Origin: Colimorpha sp045597845 | GTDB taxonomy: Bacteria > Bacteroidota > Bacteroidia > Bacteroidales > P3 | DNA: 30,186 bases | Direction: 5' to 3' | Assembly (NCBI GenBank): GCA_045597845.1 | Contig: JAZLKZ010000010.1 | Location: forward strand, 1 to 30,186 | In this document: positions 1 through 7,506 of the stretch, in pieces | Layout: the number at the start of each line of letters is the position of its first letter | How positions within the stretch are numbered: the stretch's first letter is position 1 | The notes under the pieces: model-generated | Seen by the model: only the letters and a program-made list of their open reading frames with translations | The model's database searches: none | Told to the model about the DNA's origin: nothing | Position numbers and translations under genes: made by a program

Positions 1-2
1 TT

Positions 3-419
3 GGATACGGTATCTATGAATATCAATTTAATCCTCCTGGAGATTCTTTGTTTGCAATAACGTATGAAGATATTGATTCAAGTGGGTTATGCTGGAAAGA
101 TGTCCACTACTTGATTCCTGACTCTCTGTGTGTAAGAATAAGAACTGGCAAAAGGATGAAGGTAACTAAAGAGAAAGGCGGTAGATGCAGAGTGACAATT
201 GGATATGCAAGAGTTCCGCAACATGCAAAAAAGCGCTACGACGAAGCTTTGGAATCCTTCAGGCTAATAATAATAAGAGACAGCGATTCTGTTTACCAAC
301 GACTGCTCGACACTTCCTTCAGCGAATTTGCAAGATTTCGGTATCTGTCAGATCCCCAAAATGTAATATACGACGACACTACAAAAATCAATATGTATTA
401 TGAACATAGAAGTAAATAA
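3..419 (+). CDS. C-terminal part of unidentified protein (5' end outside window)
   Basis: The reading frame is open from the first complete codon at position 3 and ends at TAA 417-419. A TTG at 48 could serve as a start, but the frame before it reads like protein (GYGIYEYQFNPPGD), so the gene most likely begins upstream of the window. About 138 residues are visible. They are mixed charged and aromatic, with no membrane segment, no signal and no motif I recognise. It lies 38 bases before an orphan Rhs tip on the same strand. In Rhs loci that position is often held by the immunity gene of the preceding toxin tip, so it may be an immunity protein; this rests on position only. It could equally be an unrelated cytoplasmic protein. 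Confidence 0.5.
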   Translation, partial: GYGIYEYQFNPPGDSLFAITYEDIDSSGLCWKDVHYLIPDSLCVRIRTGKRMKVTKEKGGRCRVTIGYARVPQHAKKRYDEALESFRLIIIRDSDSVYQRLLDTSFSEFARFRYLSDPQNVIYDDTTKINMYYEHRSK

Positions 420-457
420 ACGGTTCTTGGGATTGTAGTAGAAAAAAAAGACTAAAA

Positions 458-1378
458 ATGTTTGACCATCTCCACAAATCAAGCACCATCACCGGTTTTC
501 ATCCCCAGTTTTCGGCTTCCCAAACGGCACGAAATCAGAACAAAAACGATATGTTTTGGGAATCAAATTCTACCGGCAAGGAAACTGACTGTGAGACAGG
601 CTATTCCTATTTCGGAGCACGGTACTATGATCCGACGCTGTTGACGAGTTGGACGGCCGTGGATCCGATGGCTGACAAGTATCCAAGTTTGAGTCCGTAC
701 AACTACTGCGCATGGAATCCGGTGAAGTTGGTGGACCCTGATGAGAGGGATGTGTGAGAAGTTTCAAATGACGGACGCATAAAGAAGACAAGCGAAGAAG
801 ACGGTTCAAAACGACAAACTGTCATTTATGCAAATGGACATATTGCCAAATTTAAAGGTGCCAAGTATCATCAAGTCATGACTGATTTGAGCAAGGAGAG
901 TGATAATAGCGTTTCGACTTCTTACGGGAATTCTAATATGCAGTCCGTCTATGCTAACGTATTTAAATCCATGGCAGACAACACTAATGTAGAGTGGAGA
1001 ATGGATCGGTACTCTGATGAACATTATGCTTTGGGAACGCTGCACAACCCCGACTTGTCTCCAAATTCATATCAACTGTCAAGCGGTAAGCAAAACGGCC
1101 TAACTCTTGTCGCATTTGTCCATTCTCATCCATTGTACAGTGGATTTTCCCACCCCGAGTCAATTGAAACGCAAATAAGCAGCATGGGGTATTGGTACAA
1201 AAAAGGTGAGTTGCGAGGGGATGCAGCTTTGAAAAACACATCTCTATCCCATGTTTTTTATTACACCTACTTCCCAAAAACAAAGCAACTATGGAGTGTC
1301 GGAAAATGCAGACCCGCTTTTATTAGAAATATTAAAGTTTACTCGGATTTCTTTTTCGGAACATTTAATTCTCGATAA
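458..1378 (+). pseudogene. Orphan Rhs-core/JAB-like toxin tip, interrupted by in-frame TGA
   Basis: The first part (458-757, 99 residues) carries the Rhs-repeat-associated core: ETGYSYFGARYYDP, then VDPMADKYPSLSPYNY and WNPVKLVDPD. It stops at TGA 755-757. The same frame then stays open to TAA 1376-1378; its first ATG is at 878 and gives 166 residues. In Bacteroidetes Rhs proteins I recall, the core usually ends DPDGRDVWE; here it reads DPDERDV-stop-E, so the TGA looks like a mutated Trp codon (TGG). The downstream part has ADNTNVEW and FVHSHP, resembling the JAB/JAMM metallopeptidase-like toxin domain (Pfam Toxin-JAB1) of polymorphic toxins. The large Rhs shell, filament repeats and export domain are absent, as expected for a displaced orphan tip. 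A standalone product from ATG 878 would keep the toxin domain but lose the core cleavage region. Confidence 0.75.
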
Positions 1379-1381
1379 ATC

Positions 1382-1909
1382 ATGAAAAAAATCTTTCTAT
1401 TTTTCTTCATTCTTTTAATACTGCTTTCCTGCCAAAATTGCACTGACAACAATGAATTTGCCAACAATGAGAAAACTCCTTGTATGGCGAAATGTATAGA
1501 GGAGGCATTCTCCTATTTTATTACACATTTTGAAGAAGACACAAACACCTCGAACTATTATGCGTTGGAGTTCCAAAATGGAGTGCCTGAGTTTGGTCTA
1601 TTAAACGACACCGCAATTTGCTTCTACAAAATACGCACTGAATTCTACGAGGGATGGATTAAAGACTCATTGATTGATTCTTATAAAGGAATCATGATGA
1701 TTAATCAGCACCAATTGGTTGTTTTTGACGAAAACGATATAGGAGATAATTTTTACAATAATAATTGCCTTGAATACATTGATTTGGACAGTCTTGAATT
1801 TCCATCTTCGGAAGAGTTTACAATAGGAATGATGCTTGTTATTGACGAAGGCAAATATTTACAATGGTATGATGTTACACCTGACGATTGGTCACCCATC
1901 AAAATTTAG
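1382..1909 (+). CDS. Small lipoprotein, candidate immunity protein of the Rhs tip
   Basis: This 175-residue protein starts three bases after the stop of the Rhs/JAB tip, so the two were probably co-transcribed. The N-terminus is a short MKK, a strongly hydrophobic stretch and a lipobox-like LLSC with Cys17 (Cys20 is a second possibility), giving an expected membrane-anchored product facing the periplasm. The mature part is acidic (many Asp and Glu, low Lys) with aromatic patches. No family is recognised. Immunity proteins are usually encoded directly after their toxin tip, and an acidic lipoprotein could neutralise a toxin acting in the periplasm or on entry. That role is inferred from position and spacing only. 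The gene is intact although the toxin is broken, as seen for immunity genes kept for protection against kin. Confidence 0.6.
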   Translation: MKKIFLFFFILLILLSCQNCTDNNEFANNEKTPCMAKCIEEAFSYFITHFEEDTNTSNYYALEFQNGVPEFGLLNDTAICFYKIRTEFYEGWIKDSLIDSYKGIMMINQHQLVVFDENDIGDNFYNNNCLEYIDLDSLEFPSSEEFTIGMMLVIDEGKYLQWYDVTPDDWSPIKI

Positions 1910-2082
1910 AAGCCTTATTGAATTGTTTCGACTCTATTGCCCAATTGTTTTTTGCAACCGAACAGATTTCACCTCTGCATCGACGTTGGATTATGCGTTT
2001 CCGACAATAGTTTCAAGCCCACTGCGGGGTGTTTGACGACTGCAAAAATAGACCAAAACGATTTTTTTTCAAAAATAAATCG

Positions 2083-2090
2083 TATCTTTG
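2083..2090 (+). promoter_or_regulatory. Bacteroidetes -7 promoter box for mutA
   Basis: TATCTTTG matches the Bacteroidetes -7 consensus TAnnTTTG. It lies 35 bases before the mutA ATG in an AT-rich stretch, with a T-rich run about 20 bases upstream where the -33 element is expected. The 1910-2125 interval holds no other recognisable feature. Confidence 0.6.
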
Positions 2091-2125
2091 TTTTTTATAA
2101 TTAAAGAATAAATACTTTCAACATA

Positions 2126-3985
2126 ATGGAAGACAACAAATTGTTTACTGAATTTCCTCCCATTTCAACCGAAAAATGGGAAGAGGTCATCAATAAAGAC
2201 CTCAAAGGTGCCGACTACGAAAAGAAATTGGTTTGGAAGACCCTCGAAGGCTTTAAGGTTAAACCTTACTATCGTGCCGAAGACTTGGAAGGTCTTGAAT
2301 ATCTGGATTCCAATCCTGGCCAGGAACCCTACACTCGTGGAAAGCAAAGCACTTGCAACACTTGGGACATCCGTCAGGACATCAAGGTTAAAGACATTCA
2401 GCAGGCCAACGCCTTCGCCTTGGAAGCCATCAAGCGCGGCGTCAATTCTTTGGGTCTTTGCGCCTGCGATGTCGATTCCGCCGACAAGATGCAAGCGCTT
2501 TTGAAAGGCATCGATTTGGAGAACGTAAAAATCAACTTCTCTTGCTCCAAGAACATGCTGGACACTTTGAAGTTGTTCGCCGAAGTGGCAAAAGCCAACG
2601 GATTCGACTTGCAGAAGGTCGCCGGCAGCACAAACTATGACATCTACGGCCACGCCTTGATGTTCGGCAACTATCGCGGAAGCGAAGAGTCATGCTATGC
2701 CGAAGCAAAAGCTTTGGTGGAATTCGCGAAGGCGAACCTGCCCAAATTCCGCGTTCTTACCATCAACGGTTGCCACATGCACAACGCAGGCAGCAACATT
2801 GTCCAGGAGCTGGGATTCAGTTTGGCTTCCGCCAACGACATTCTCGCCCACCTCACCGACATGGGCTGCAAGGTCGCCCAGGTGGCTTCCTGCATCAACT
2901 TCAACTTCGCCACCGGCAGCAACTATTTCATGGAAATCGCCAAGATTCGTGCCGCCAGAATGCTGTGGAGCAAGATTGTTGAGCAGTACAAGCCCGAATG
3001 CGAATGCGCCTATAAGTTGTTCATTCACGCCACTTCCAGCAACTGGAACAAATCGGTGTTCGACCCCTACGTCAACATGCTCCGCACCACTACCGAGACC
3101 ATGTCGGCAGCCATCGCCGGCGCCGATTCCATCTCCGTGGCTCCTTTCGACAGCGCCTACAAAGAGGCCGACGAGTTTGGCTACCGCATCGCCCGCAACC
3201 AACAGCTCTTACTGAAGGAAGAATCCTACCTCGACAAGATCGTTGACCCCGCAGCCGGCAGCTACTACATCGAGAACCTCACCAACAGCATCGCTCAATA
3301 TGCTTGGGAACAGTTCCTTGCCATCGAAAGCAAGGGCGGCTTTGCCAAGGCCATCGAAGCAGGTTTCGTCCAGGACGAAATCGCTCAGATTGCCCAGAAA
3401 CGCGACATGGACATCGCCACCCGCAAGACCACCATTCTCGGCACCAACCAATATCCCAACCTCATCGAGAAAATGGGCGAAAAAATCGAGAAGAAAGGTT
3501 GTTGCTGCTGCCACAAGGAAGAAGGACCCATCAAGACCCTCCGCCTATACCGTGGCGCCGAAGCCTTCGAACAGCTCCGCCTCGCTACCGAGAAGAGCGG
3601 CATCCGTCCCAAGGTATTCCTGCTCACCTACGGCAACCTCGCCATGCGCAAGGCTCGTAGCGGTTTCGCCACCAACTTCTTCGGCGTCGCCGGCTACGAA
3701 ATCCTCGACAATGCCGGTTTCAAGACCGCCGAAGAGGGCGTGAAAGCCGCTTTGGCCGCCAAGGCCGACATCGTGGTGATGTGCTCCAGCGATGAAGAAT
3801 ATGCCGAAATCGCCGCCGACGTCTGCAACGGCCTGAAAGGCAAAGTCAAGAGCATCGTTCTCGCAGGCTTCCCAAAAGAGCAGATCGACATGTACAAAGG
3901 CTACGGCGTTGACGAATTCATCCACGTCAAAACCAACGTACTTGAAAGCCTTACAGCATTCCAGAAACTGATGGGAATCTGCTAA
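2126..3985 (+). CDS. mutA: Methylmalonyl-CoA mutase small (beta) subunit
   Basis: The 619-residue length and the N-terminal FPPISTEKWEEVINKDLKGADY and KLVWKTLEGFKVKPYYR blocks match the small subunit of the heterodimeric mutase that interconverts succinyl-CoA and methylmalonyl-CoA on the propionate route. Residues 1 to about 440 are the TIM-barrel domain and about 480-619 the B12-like flavodoxin fold. The cobalamin motif DxHxxG of the catalytic subunit is absent; the matching place reads GNLAMRKARSG. This fits the non-catalytic subunit. The linker holds four consecutive Cys followed by His (459-463, DNA 3500-3514). In Bacteroides mutA is normally followed by mutB, but here a terminator and an unrelated gene follow, so the catalytic subunit must be encoded elsewhere. 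Codon use is GC-richer than that of the Rhs remnant upstream. Confidence 0.93.
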   Translation: MEDNKLFTEFPPISTEKWEEVINKDLKGADYEKKLVWKTLEGFKVKPYYRAEDLEGLEYLDSNPGQEPYTRGKQSTCNTWDIRQDIKVKDIQQANAFALEAIKRGVNSLGLCACDVDSADKMQALLKGIDLENVKINFSCSKNMLDTLKLFAEVAKANGFDLQKVAGSTNYDIYGHALMFGNYRGSEESCYAEAKALVEFAKANLPKFRVLTINGCHMHNAGSNIVQELGFSLASANDILAHLTDMGCKVAQVASCINFNFATGSNYFMEIAKIRAARMLWSKIVEQYKPECECAYKLFIHATSSNWNKSVFDPYVNMLRTTTETMSAAIAGADSISVAPFDSAYKEADEFGYRIARNQQLLLKEESYLDKIVDPAAGSYYIENLTNSIAQYAWEQFLAIESKGGFAKAIEAGFVQDEIAQIAQKRDMDIATRKTTILGTNQYPNLIEKMGEKIEKKGCCCCHKEEGPIKTLRLYRGAEAFEQLRLATEKSGIRPKVFLLTYGNLAMRKARSGFATNFFGVAGYEILDNAGFKTAEEGVKAALAAKADIVVMCSSDEEYAEIAADVCNGLKGKVKSIVLAGFPKEQIDMYKGYGVDEFIHVKTNVLESLTAFQKLMGIC

Positions 3986-4007
3986 TCAACAATTCCAACT
4001 CATACAA

Positions 4008-4035
4008 GGGGCTCGATTGAGCGAGCCCCTTTTTT
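4008..4035 (+). terminator. Intrinsic terminator of mutA
   Basis: A perfect 8-bp stem (GGGGCTCG with CGAGCCCC), a 6-base loop and a run of six T lie 22 bases after the mutA stop. It separates mutA from the lptF/G-type gene. Confidence 0.9.
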
Positions 4036-4065
4036 ATTGACAAACAGCAGGACCTACACAAAAAA

Positions 4066-5163
4066 ATGGGTGTGAAACGACACAACAGCAAACTGATAGA
4101 CAGATATATCCTATCGAAATATCTGAAGACTTTCTTGTTGGCATTGTCTTTGATCTGCATCATTGTCATCACTTTCGACGTCTCCGAGAAGATGGACGAT
4201 TTTCTGGGCAAGCACGCTCCTTTCAACGAAATCGTCTTCGACTATTACCTCAACTTCATTCCCGGATTCGTAAACCTCTACAGTCCTCTGTTCATCTTCA
4301 TCTCAGTCATCTTCTTCACTTCCAAGATGGCGGGCAACACCGAAATCATCGCCATCCTCGGCAGCGGCATCAGTTACAAACGGTTACTACGTCCTTACAT
4401 CTACGGTTCCTGCATCGTAGCAATGATCGTACTCATTCTGGGCAATTTCGTCATACCATACAGCAACCGCTACATGGTGGAGTTCGACAACAAATACATA
4501 CACACCCGACACGAGAACTACTTCAGCAACATCCACTTCCAATCGGAACCCGGCACGCAAGTGTACGTCGAGAATTTCGACGTGAGCGCCAACAACGCTT
4601 ACCAATTTCACAAAGACCACTACGAAGGCAACAACCTGGTGGAGCGCATCACCGCCGACCGCATTACCTACGACTCCGTAGAGGGGAAATGGAACTGCGC
4701 CAACTATGTGCAACGCACCATCAACGGGAATAAAGAAAAATTGATCCGACAGGAGACGTTGACAGTGGACTTGGGCATCCACCCCGACGATTTCAACGAA
4801 GAATCTCAACACGTTGAAATGATGAATTCGGCAGTGCTTTACAAGTACATCCAACGTGAACGAATGCGTGGCAGCACCGCCGTAATTCCCGCTCTCATCG
4901 AGTTTTACCAACGCATTTTCACGCCACTTGCCATCATCATCATGACACTTATCGGCGTGGCCGTATCCTCGCACAAAAGCAGAGGCGGCATCGGCGCAAA
5001 ACTGGCAATAGGCATCACCTTGGCGTTTGCATTCATCGTTTTCATGAAAATCAGCACCGTTTTCGCCACCAACGGAAACCTTTTGCCCAGCCTTGCCGTG
5101 CTGCTGCCTCAAATCATTTTCGGCATAGCGGCAATAATCCTCATCAAAAAAGCACCAAAATAA
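4066..5163 (+). CDS. LptF/LptG (YjgP/YjgQ) family permease
   Basis: This 365-residue inner-membrane protein has the architecture of the LptF/LptG permeases of the LptB2FG ABC transporter, which extracts LPS from the inner membrane for delivery to the outer membrane. The N-terminus (LIDRYILSKYLKTFLLAL) is the family's typical entry into the first membrane segment. Three hydrophobic segments lie within residues 1-135, a soluble jellyroll-like periplasmic domain covers about 140-265, and three further segments lie in 270-362. The motif SSHKSRGGIGAKLAIGI before the fifth segment is characteristic. The family cannot be split into LptF and LptG from this alone; Bacteroidetes usually encode the two apart. 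It is the first gene of a plus-strand group with sufE, sufT and an OppC-like permease; the gap to sufE is 37 bases. Confidence 0.88.
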   Translation: MGVKRHNSKLIDRYILSKYLKTFLLALSLICIIVITFDVSEKMDDFLGKHAPFNEIVFDYYLNFIPGFVNLYSPLFIFISVIFFTSKMAGNTEIIAILGSGISYKRLLRPYIYGSCIVAMIVLILGNFVIPYSNRYMVEFDNKYIHTRHENYFSNIHFQSEPGTQVYVENFDVSANNAYQFHKDHYEGNNLVERITADRITYDSVEGKWNCANYVQRTINGNKEKLIRQETLTVDLGIHPDDFNEESQHVEMMNSAVLYKYIQRERMRGSTAVIPALIEFYQRIFTPLAIIIMTLIGVAVSSHKSRGGIGAKLAIGITLAFAFIVFMKISTVFATNGNLLPSLAVLLPQIIFGIAAIILIKKAPK

Positions 5164-5200
5164 AGAACCACCCAATTATAAAACCGTCAATTCCCTCAAT

Positions 5201-5629
5201 ATGACCATACAAGAAATAGAGAGCACAATCATAGAAGAATTCTCCTGTTACGAAGAATGGCTCGACAAATACGCCTATCTAATTGAATTGGGAAAAGAAT
5301 GCCCCATTATCGACGAGAAAGACAAAACCGAAAGCAACCTCATCAAAGGATGCCAGTCGAGGGTATGGCTGAGCGCCGCATTCGAAAACGGGAAACTCCA
5401 CTTTAAAGCCGACAGCGACGCCGTCATCACCAAGGGAATCATCTCATTACTTATCAGGGCTCTGGACAACCAGACACCTCAAGACATCCTCGCCGCCGAC
5501 TTGCATTTCATCGATGAGATTGGACTCAAGGAGCACCTCTCCCCCACCCGTTCGAACGGACTCACCTCGATGGTGAAACAAATCAAGATGTACGCCATCG
5601 CCTACTCCGCACAAGCAAACAACCAATAG
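5201..5629 (+). CDS. sufE: SufE family cysteine desulfuration protein
   Basis: This 142-residue protein has the SufE fold signature: an N-terminal helix ending in YEEWLDKYAYLIELGK, then LIKGCQSRVWL with the sulfur-accepting cysteine at residue 51, the same number as Cys51 of E. coli SufE. SufE takes persulfide sulfur from the cysteine desulfurase SufS and passes it to the SufBCD scaffold in the cytoplasm. Its length is normal. It sits between an LptF/G-type permease and a SufT-like gene; sufC and sufD are 8 kb away on the other strand, while sufB and sufS are not in the window. It ends in TAG, and its last base is the first base of a heptad repeat tract. Confidence 0.92.
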   Translation: MTIQEIESTIIEEFSCYEEWLDKYAYLIELGKECPIIDEKDKTESNLIKGCQSRVWLSAAFENGKLHFKADSDAVITKGIISLLIRALDNQTPQDILAADLHFIDEIGLKEHLSPTRSNGLTSMVKQIKMYAIAYSAQANNQ

Positions 5630-5656
5630 TGAACTGTGAACCGTGAACTGTGAATA
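5629..5656. repeat. Four 7-bp tandem units GTGAACY after sufE
   Basis: The sequence reads GTGAACT, GTGAACC, GTGAACT, GTGAATA in direct tandem. It is followed through 5738 by further low-complexity runs: CAACAAATCAACAAATC, then CTAATCTC twice. A similar stretch (CAGTTCAACAACTCAACATC) recurs at about 18258, compared with CAGTTCAACAAATCAACAAA near 5677. These look like intergenic low-complexity repeats of the genome. Confidence 0.7.
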
Positions 5657-5738
5657 GGGATTTAAACTCAAATCAACAGTTCAACAAATCAACAAATCTT
5701 CTAATCTCCTAATCTCCAAATCAAACAAACACCAAGCT

Positions 5739-6056
5739 ATGGAGCCGAACAAAGAAACCCTGAACAACGCCGTCATCAATGTTCTCAAAAACATATATGA
5801 TCCCGAAATACCCGTCAACATCTACGACCTCAAGCTCATCTACAGCATCGACATAGACGACGAATTCAACGTAAAGATCGTAATGACCATGACAGCTCCC
5901 GACTGTCCCGAAGCTGAGTTCATGTTCCGCGAAGTCAAGGAGATGGTCGGCTACATCGAAGGCGTCAAATCCGTGGACGTGGAGCTGACATTCAATCCGC
6001 CGTGGAGTCCCGACATGCTCAGCGACGACATCAAACTTGAACTGGGCATGATATAA
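5739..6056 (+). CDS. sufT: SufT/MIP18 (DUF59) family Fe-S assembly protein
   Basis: This 105-residue protein matches the MIP18/DUF59 family: DPEIPVNIYDLKLIYSI near the N-terminus, MTMTAPDCPEAE in the middle with the conserved Cys, and a C-terminal FNPPWSPDMLSDDIKLELGM. Stand-alone members in Bacteroidetes and other bacteria are annotated SufT and take part in Fe-S cluster maturation or carriage; eukaryotic relatives act in cytosolic Fe-S delivery. The gene lies 109 bases after sufE with the repeat tract in between, and 37 bases before an ABC permease gene. Placement next to sufE supports the Fe-S role. A PaaD-like role is unlikely because no phenylacetate genes are present. Confidence 0.85.
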   Translation: MEPNKETLNNAVINVLKNIYDPEIPVNIYDLKLIYSIDIDDEFNVKIVMTMTAPDCPEAEFMFREVKEMVGYIEGVKSVDVELTFNPPWSPDMLSDDIKLELGMI

Positions 6057-6093
6057 ACATTCCCACAACGACAACACACCTTAAACGACAGTC

Positions 6094-7233
6094 ATGCAAA
6101 TCATGCACCTTTTTAGGCGGCACCGCAAATTTGTCAAAGACGAGGCTCCCGTAGAAAGTTCCTCGCTTGACAAGATGGCATGGGAAAGGCTTCGTAAAAA
6201 CAAGCTTGCCATGACGAGCCTTGTCGTAATCGCCATCTTTGTAATGATTGCCATACTGGGTTACCTTGTTACGCCAGACCACACGCCATATTGCAACCAA
6301 CAATACCTTGAGTTGGCGACAATGAAACCATTTGGCAAGGCCACTTTTCTGTGCGTCGACAATCTTCCTGAAAGCCAGAAACAACAGCCAAACTTTTTCA
6401 GGCGGATGGCAGAAGGCGCACCACTTCCCTACACAGCCATCCCAATCTACTGTCATACGGAAATAGGCGACAGCATCGTCGCAGAGACATTCACGGGATC
6501 TGTTCCCAACGACGGCGAACGCATCGCAGTGGCGAAAAACGAGGTGGTAAAAATAGAGACTCGCACCTTCGTATTCGGCACCGACAGTTACGGACGAGAC
6601 GTGCTCAGCCAAATACTCATCGGCAGCCGCGTCAGCCTCTCCGTAGGGTTCATCGCCATAGCCATCGCCCTGCTCATCGGCATCACACTGGGCGCATTGG
6701 CGGCCTATTACGGCGGCTGGGTTGACAATCTCATCGTATGGTTCATCAACGTGGTGTGGTCCATTCCAACTGTTTTGCTGGTCATCGCCATCACCTTCGC
6801 TTTGGGCAAAGGATTTTGGCAAGTCTTTATCGCCGTCGGCCTCACCATGTGGGTGGACATCGCCCGCGTGGTGCGGGGACAGGTCTTTTCCATCAAAGAA
6901 AAAGAATATATCGAAGCCGCCAGAGCCTTAGGTTTCAGCACATTCCGCACCATATTCCGACATATCCTTCCCAACATTACGGGAGCAATCATTGTCGTAG
7001 CCACATCAAACTTCGCCTCCGCCATATTGCTGGAAGCCGGACTCAGCTTCTTGGGCATCGGAGTGCAGCCGCCGATGGTCTCTTGGGGAAGCATGGTCAA
7101 AGAAAACTACGGATACCTCTTGCTCGACAGCGCGCACCTGGCATTCATTCCCGGTATCGCCATTATGATTATCGTATTAGCATTCATGCTTTTAGGGAAC
7201 GGCATTCGCGACGCCTTGGACATAAAACAATAA
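6094..7233 (+). CDS. OppC/DppC-type ABC transporter permease
   Basis: This 379-residue inner-membrane protein belongs to the dipeptide/oligopeptide permease family. One membrane segment lies at about residues 38-60. The hallmark FGTDSYGRDVLSQILIGSR follows at about 165-185, then five more segments. The cytoplasmic EAA loop EAARALGFSTFRTIFRHILP contacts the ATPase, and LEAGLSFLGIGVQPPMVSWG is also typical. The periplasmic stretch between segment 1 and the GTDSYGRD motif is about 105 residues, clearly longer than in the 300-residue E. coli DppC. No matching OppB-type permease, ATPase or binding protein is in the window, so partners must be encoded elsewhere and the substrate is unknown. A second ATG at 6103 is an alternative start. 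Confidence 0.88.
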   Translation: MQIMHLFRRHRKFVKDEAPVESSSLDKMAWERLRKNKLAMTSLVVIAIFVMIAILGYLVTPDHTPYCNQQYLELATMKPFGKATFLCVDNLPESQKQQPNFFRRMAEGAPLPYTAIPIYCHTEIGDSIVAETFTGSVPNDGERIAVAKNEVVKIETRTFVFGTDSYGRDVLSQILIGSRVSLSVGFIAIAIALLIGITLGALAAYYGGWVDNLIVWFINVVWSIPTVLLVIAITFALGKGFWQVFIAVGLTMWVDIARVVRGQVFSIKEKEYIEAARALGFSTFRTIFRHILPNITGAIIVVATSNFASAILLEAGLSFLGIGVQPPMVSWGSMVKENYGYLLLDSAHLAFIPGIAIMIIVLAFMLLGNGIRDALDIKQ

Positions 7234-7428
7234 TTTTTGCAACACGTTAAAATAATACGCCAATCATCCATACTAACTATACAAACAAGATTTGCAAATC
7301 ATTGTTCAATAGTAAAGTTGATAAAAAATCACCAATGCCGGCGCAAAATACCGACAATCAAAACATCATTGTCAACAAAAACTTTTCATAATAATACAAA
7401 AAAAAATTTCTATCTTAAAAAAATATCG

Positions 7429-7436
7429 TATTTTTG
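7429..7436 (+). promoter_or_regulatory. Bacteroidetes -7 promoter box for the 7.5-kb lipoprotein genes
   Basis: TATTTTTG fits TAnnTTTG. A TTTC lies 18 bases upstream where the -33 element would sit. It is 70 bases before the ATG at 7507, in an AT-rich 273-base interval that contains no credible gene. Confidence 0.55.
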
Positions 7437-7506
7437 CAACGTATTTCGAATACAAACAATAAAACGAATTAATTAACAACATCATTTAACTAAAACAATT
7501 ATCAAA

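Noticed and set aside
755..757. TGA read as selenocysteine or Trp by an alternative code
   Set aside because: The ABC exporter and recQ both end in TGA at normal C-termini, and no obvious selenocysteine element follows the codon. A nonsense change is simpler.
1910..2125. Cobalamin riboswitch before mutA
   Set aside because: A GCCCACTGCGGGG stretch caught the eye, but the B12 box and the rest of the conserved core are not visible.
4387..5175. 262-residue minus-strand frame opposite the LptF/G-type gene
   Set aside because: Shadow of a gene with clear membrane segments and family motifs; the frame shows no domain.
6031..6822. 263-residue minus-strand frame opposite the OppC-like gene
   Set aside because: Composition is unlike a real protein and the opposite strand carries full permease motifs.
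7237..7476. 79-residue frame in the 7.2-7.5 kb interval
   Set aside because: Lys/Ile/Asn-rich translation of AT-rich intergenic DNA that also contains a promoter.
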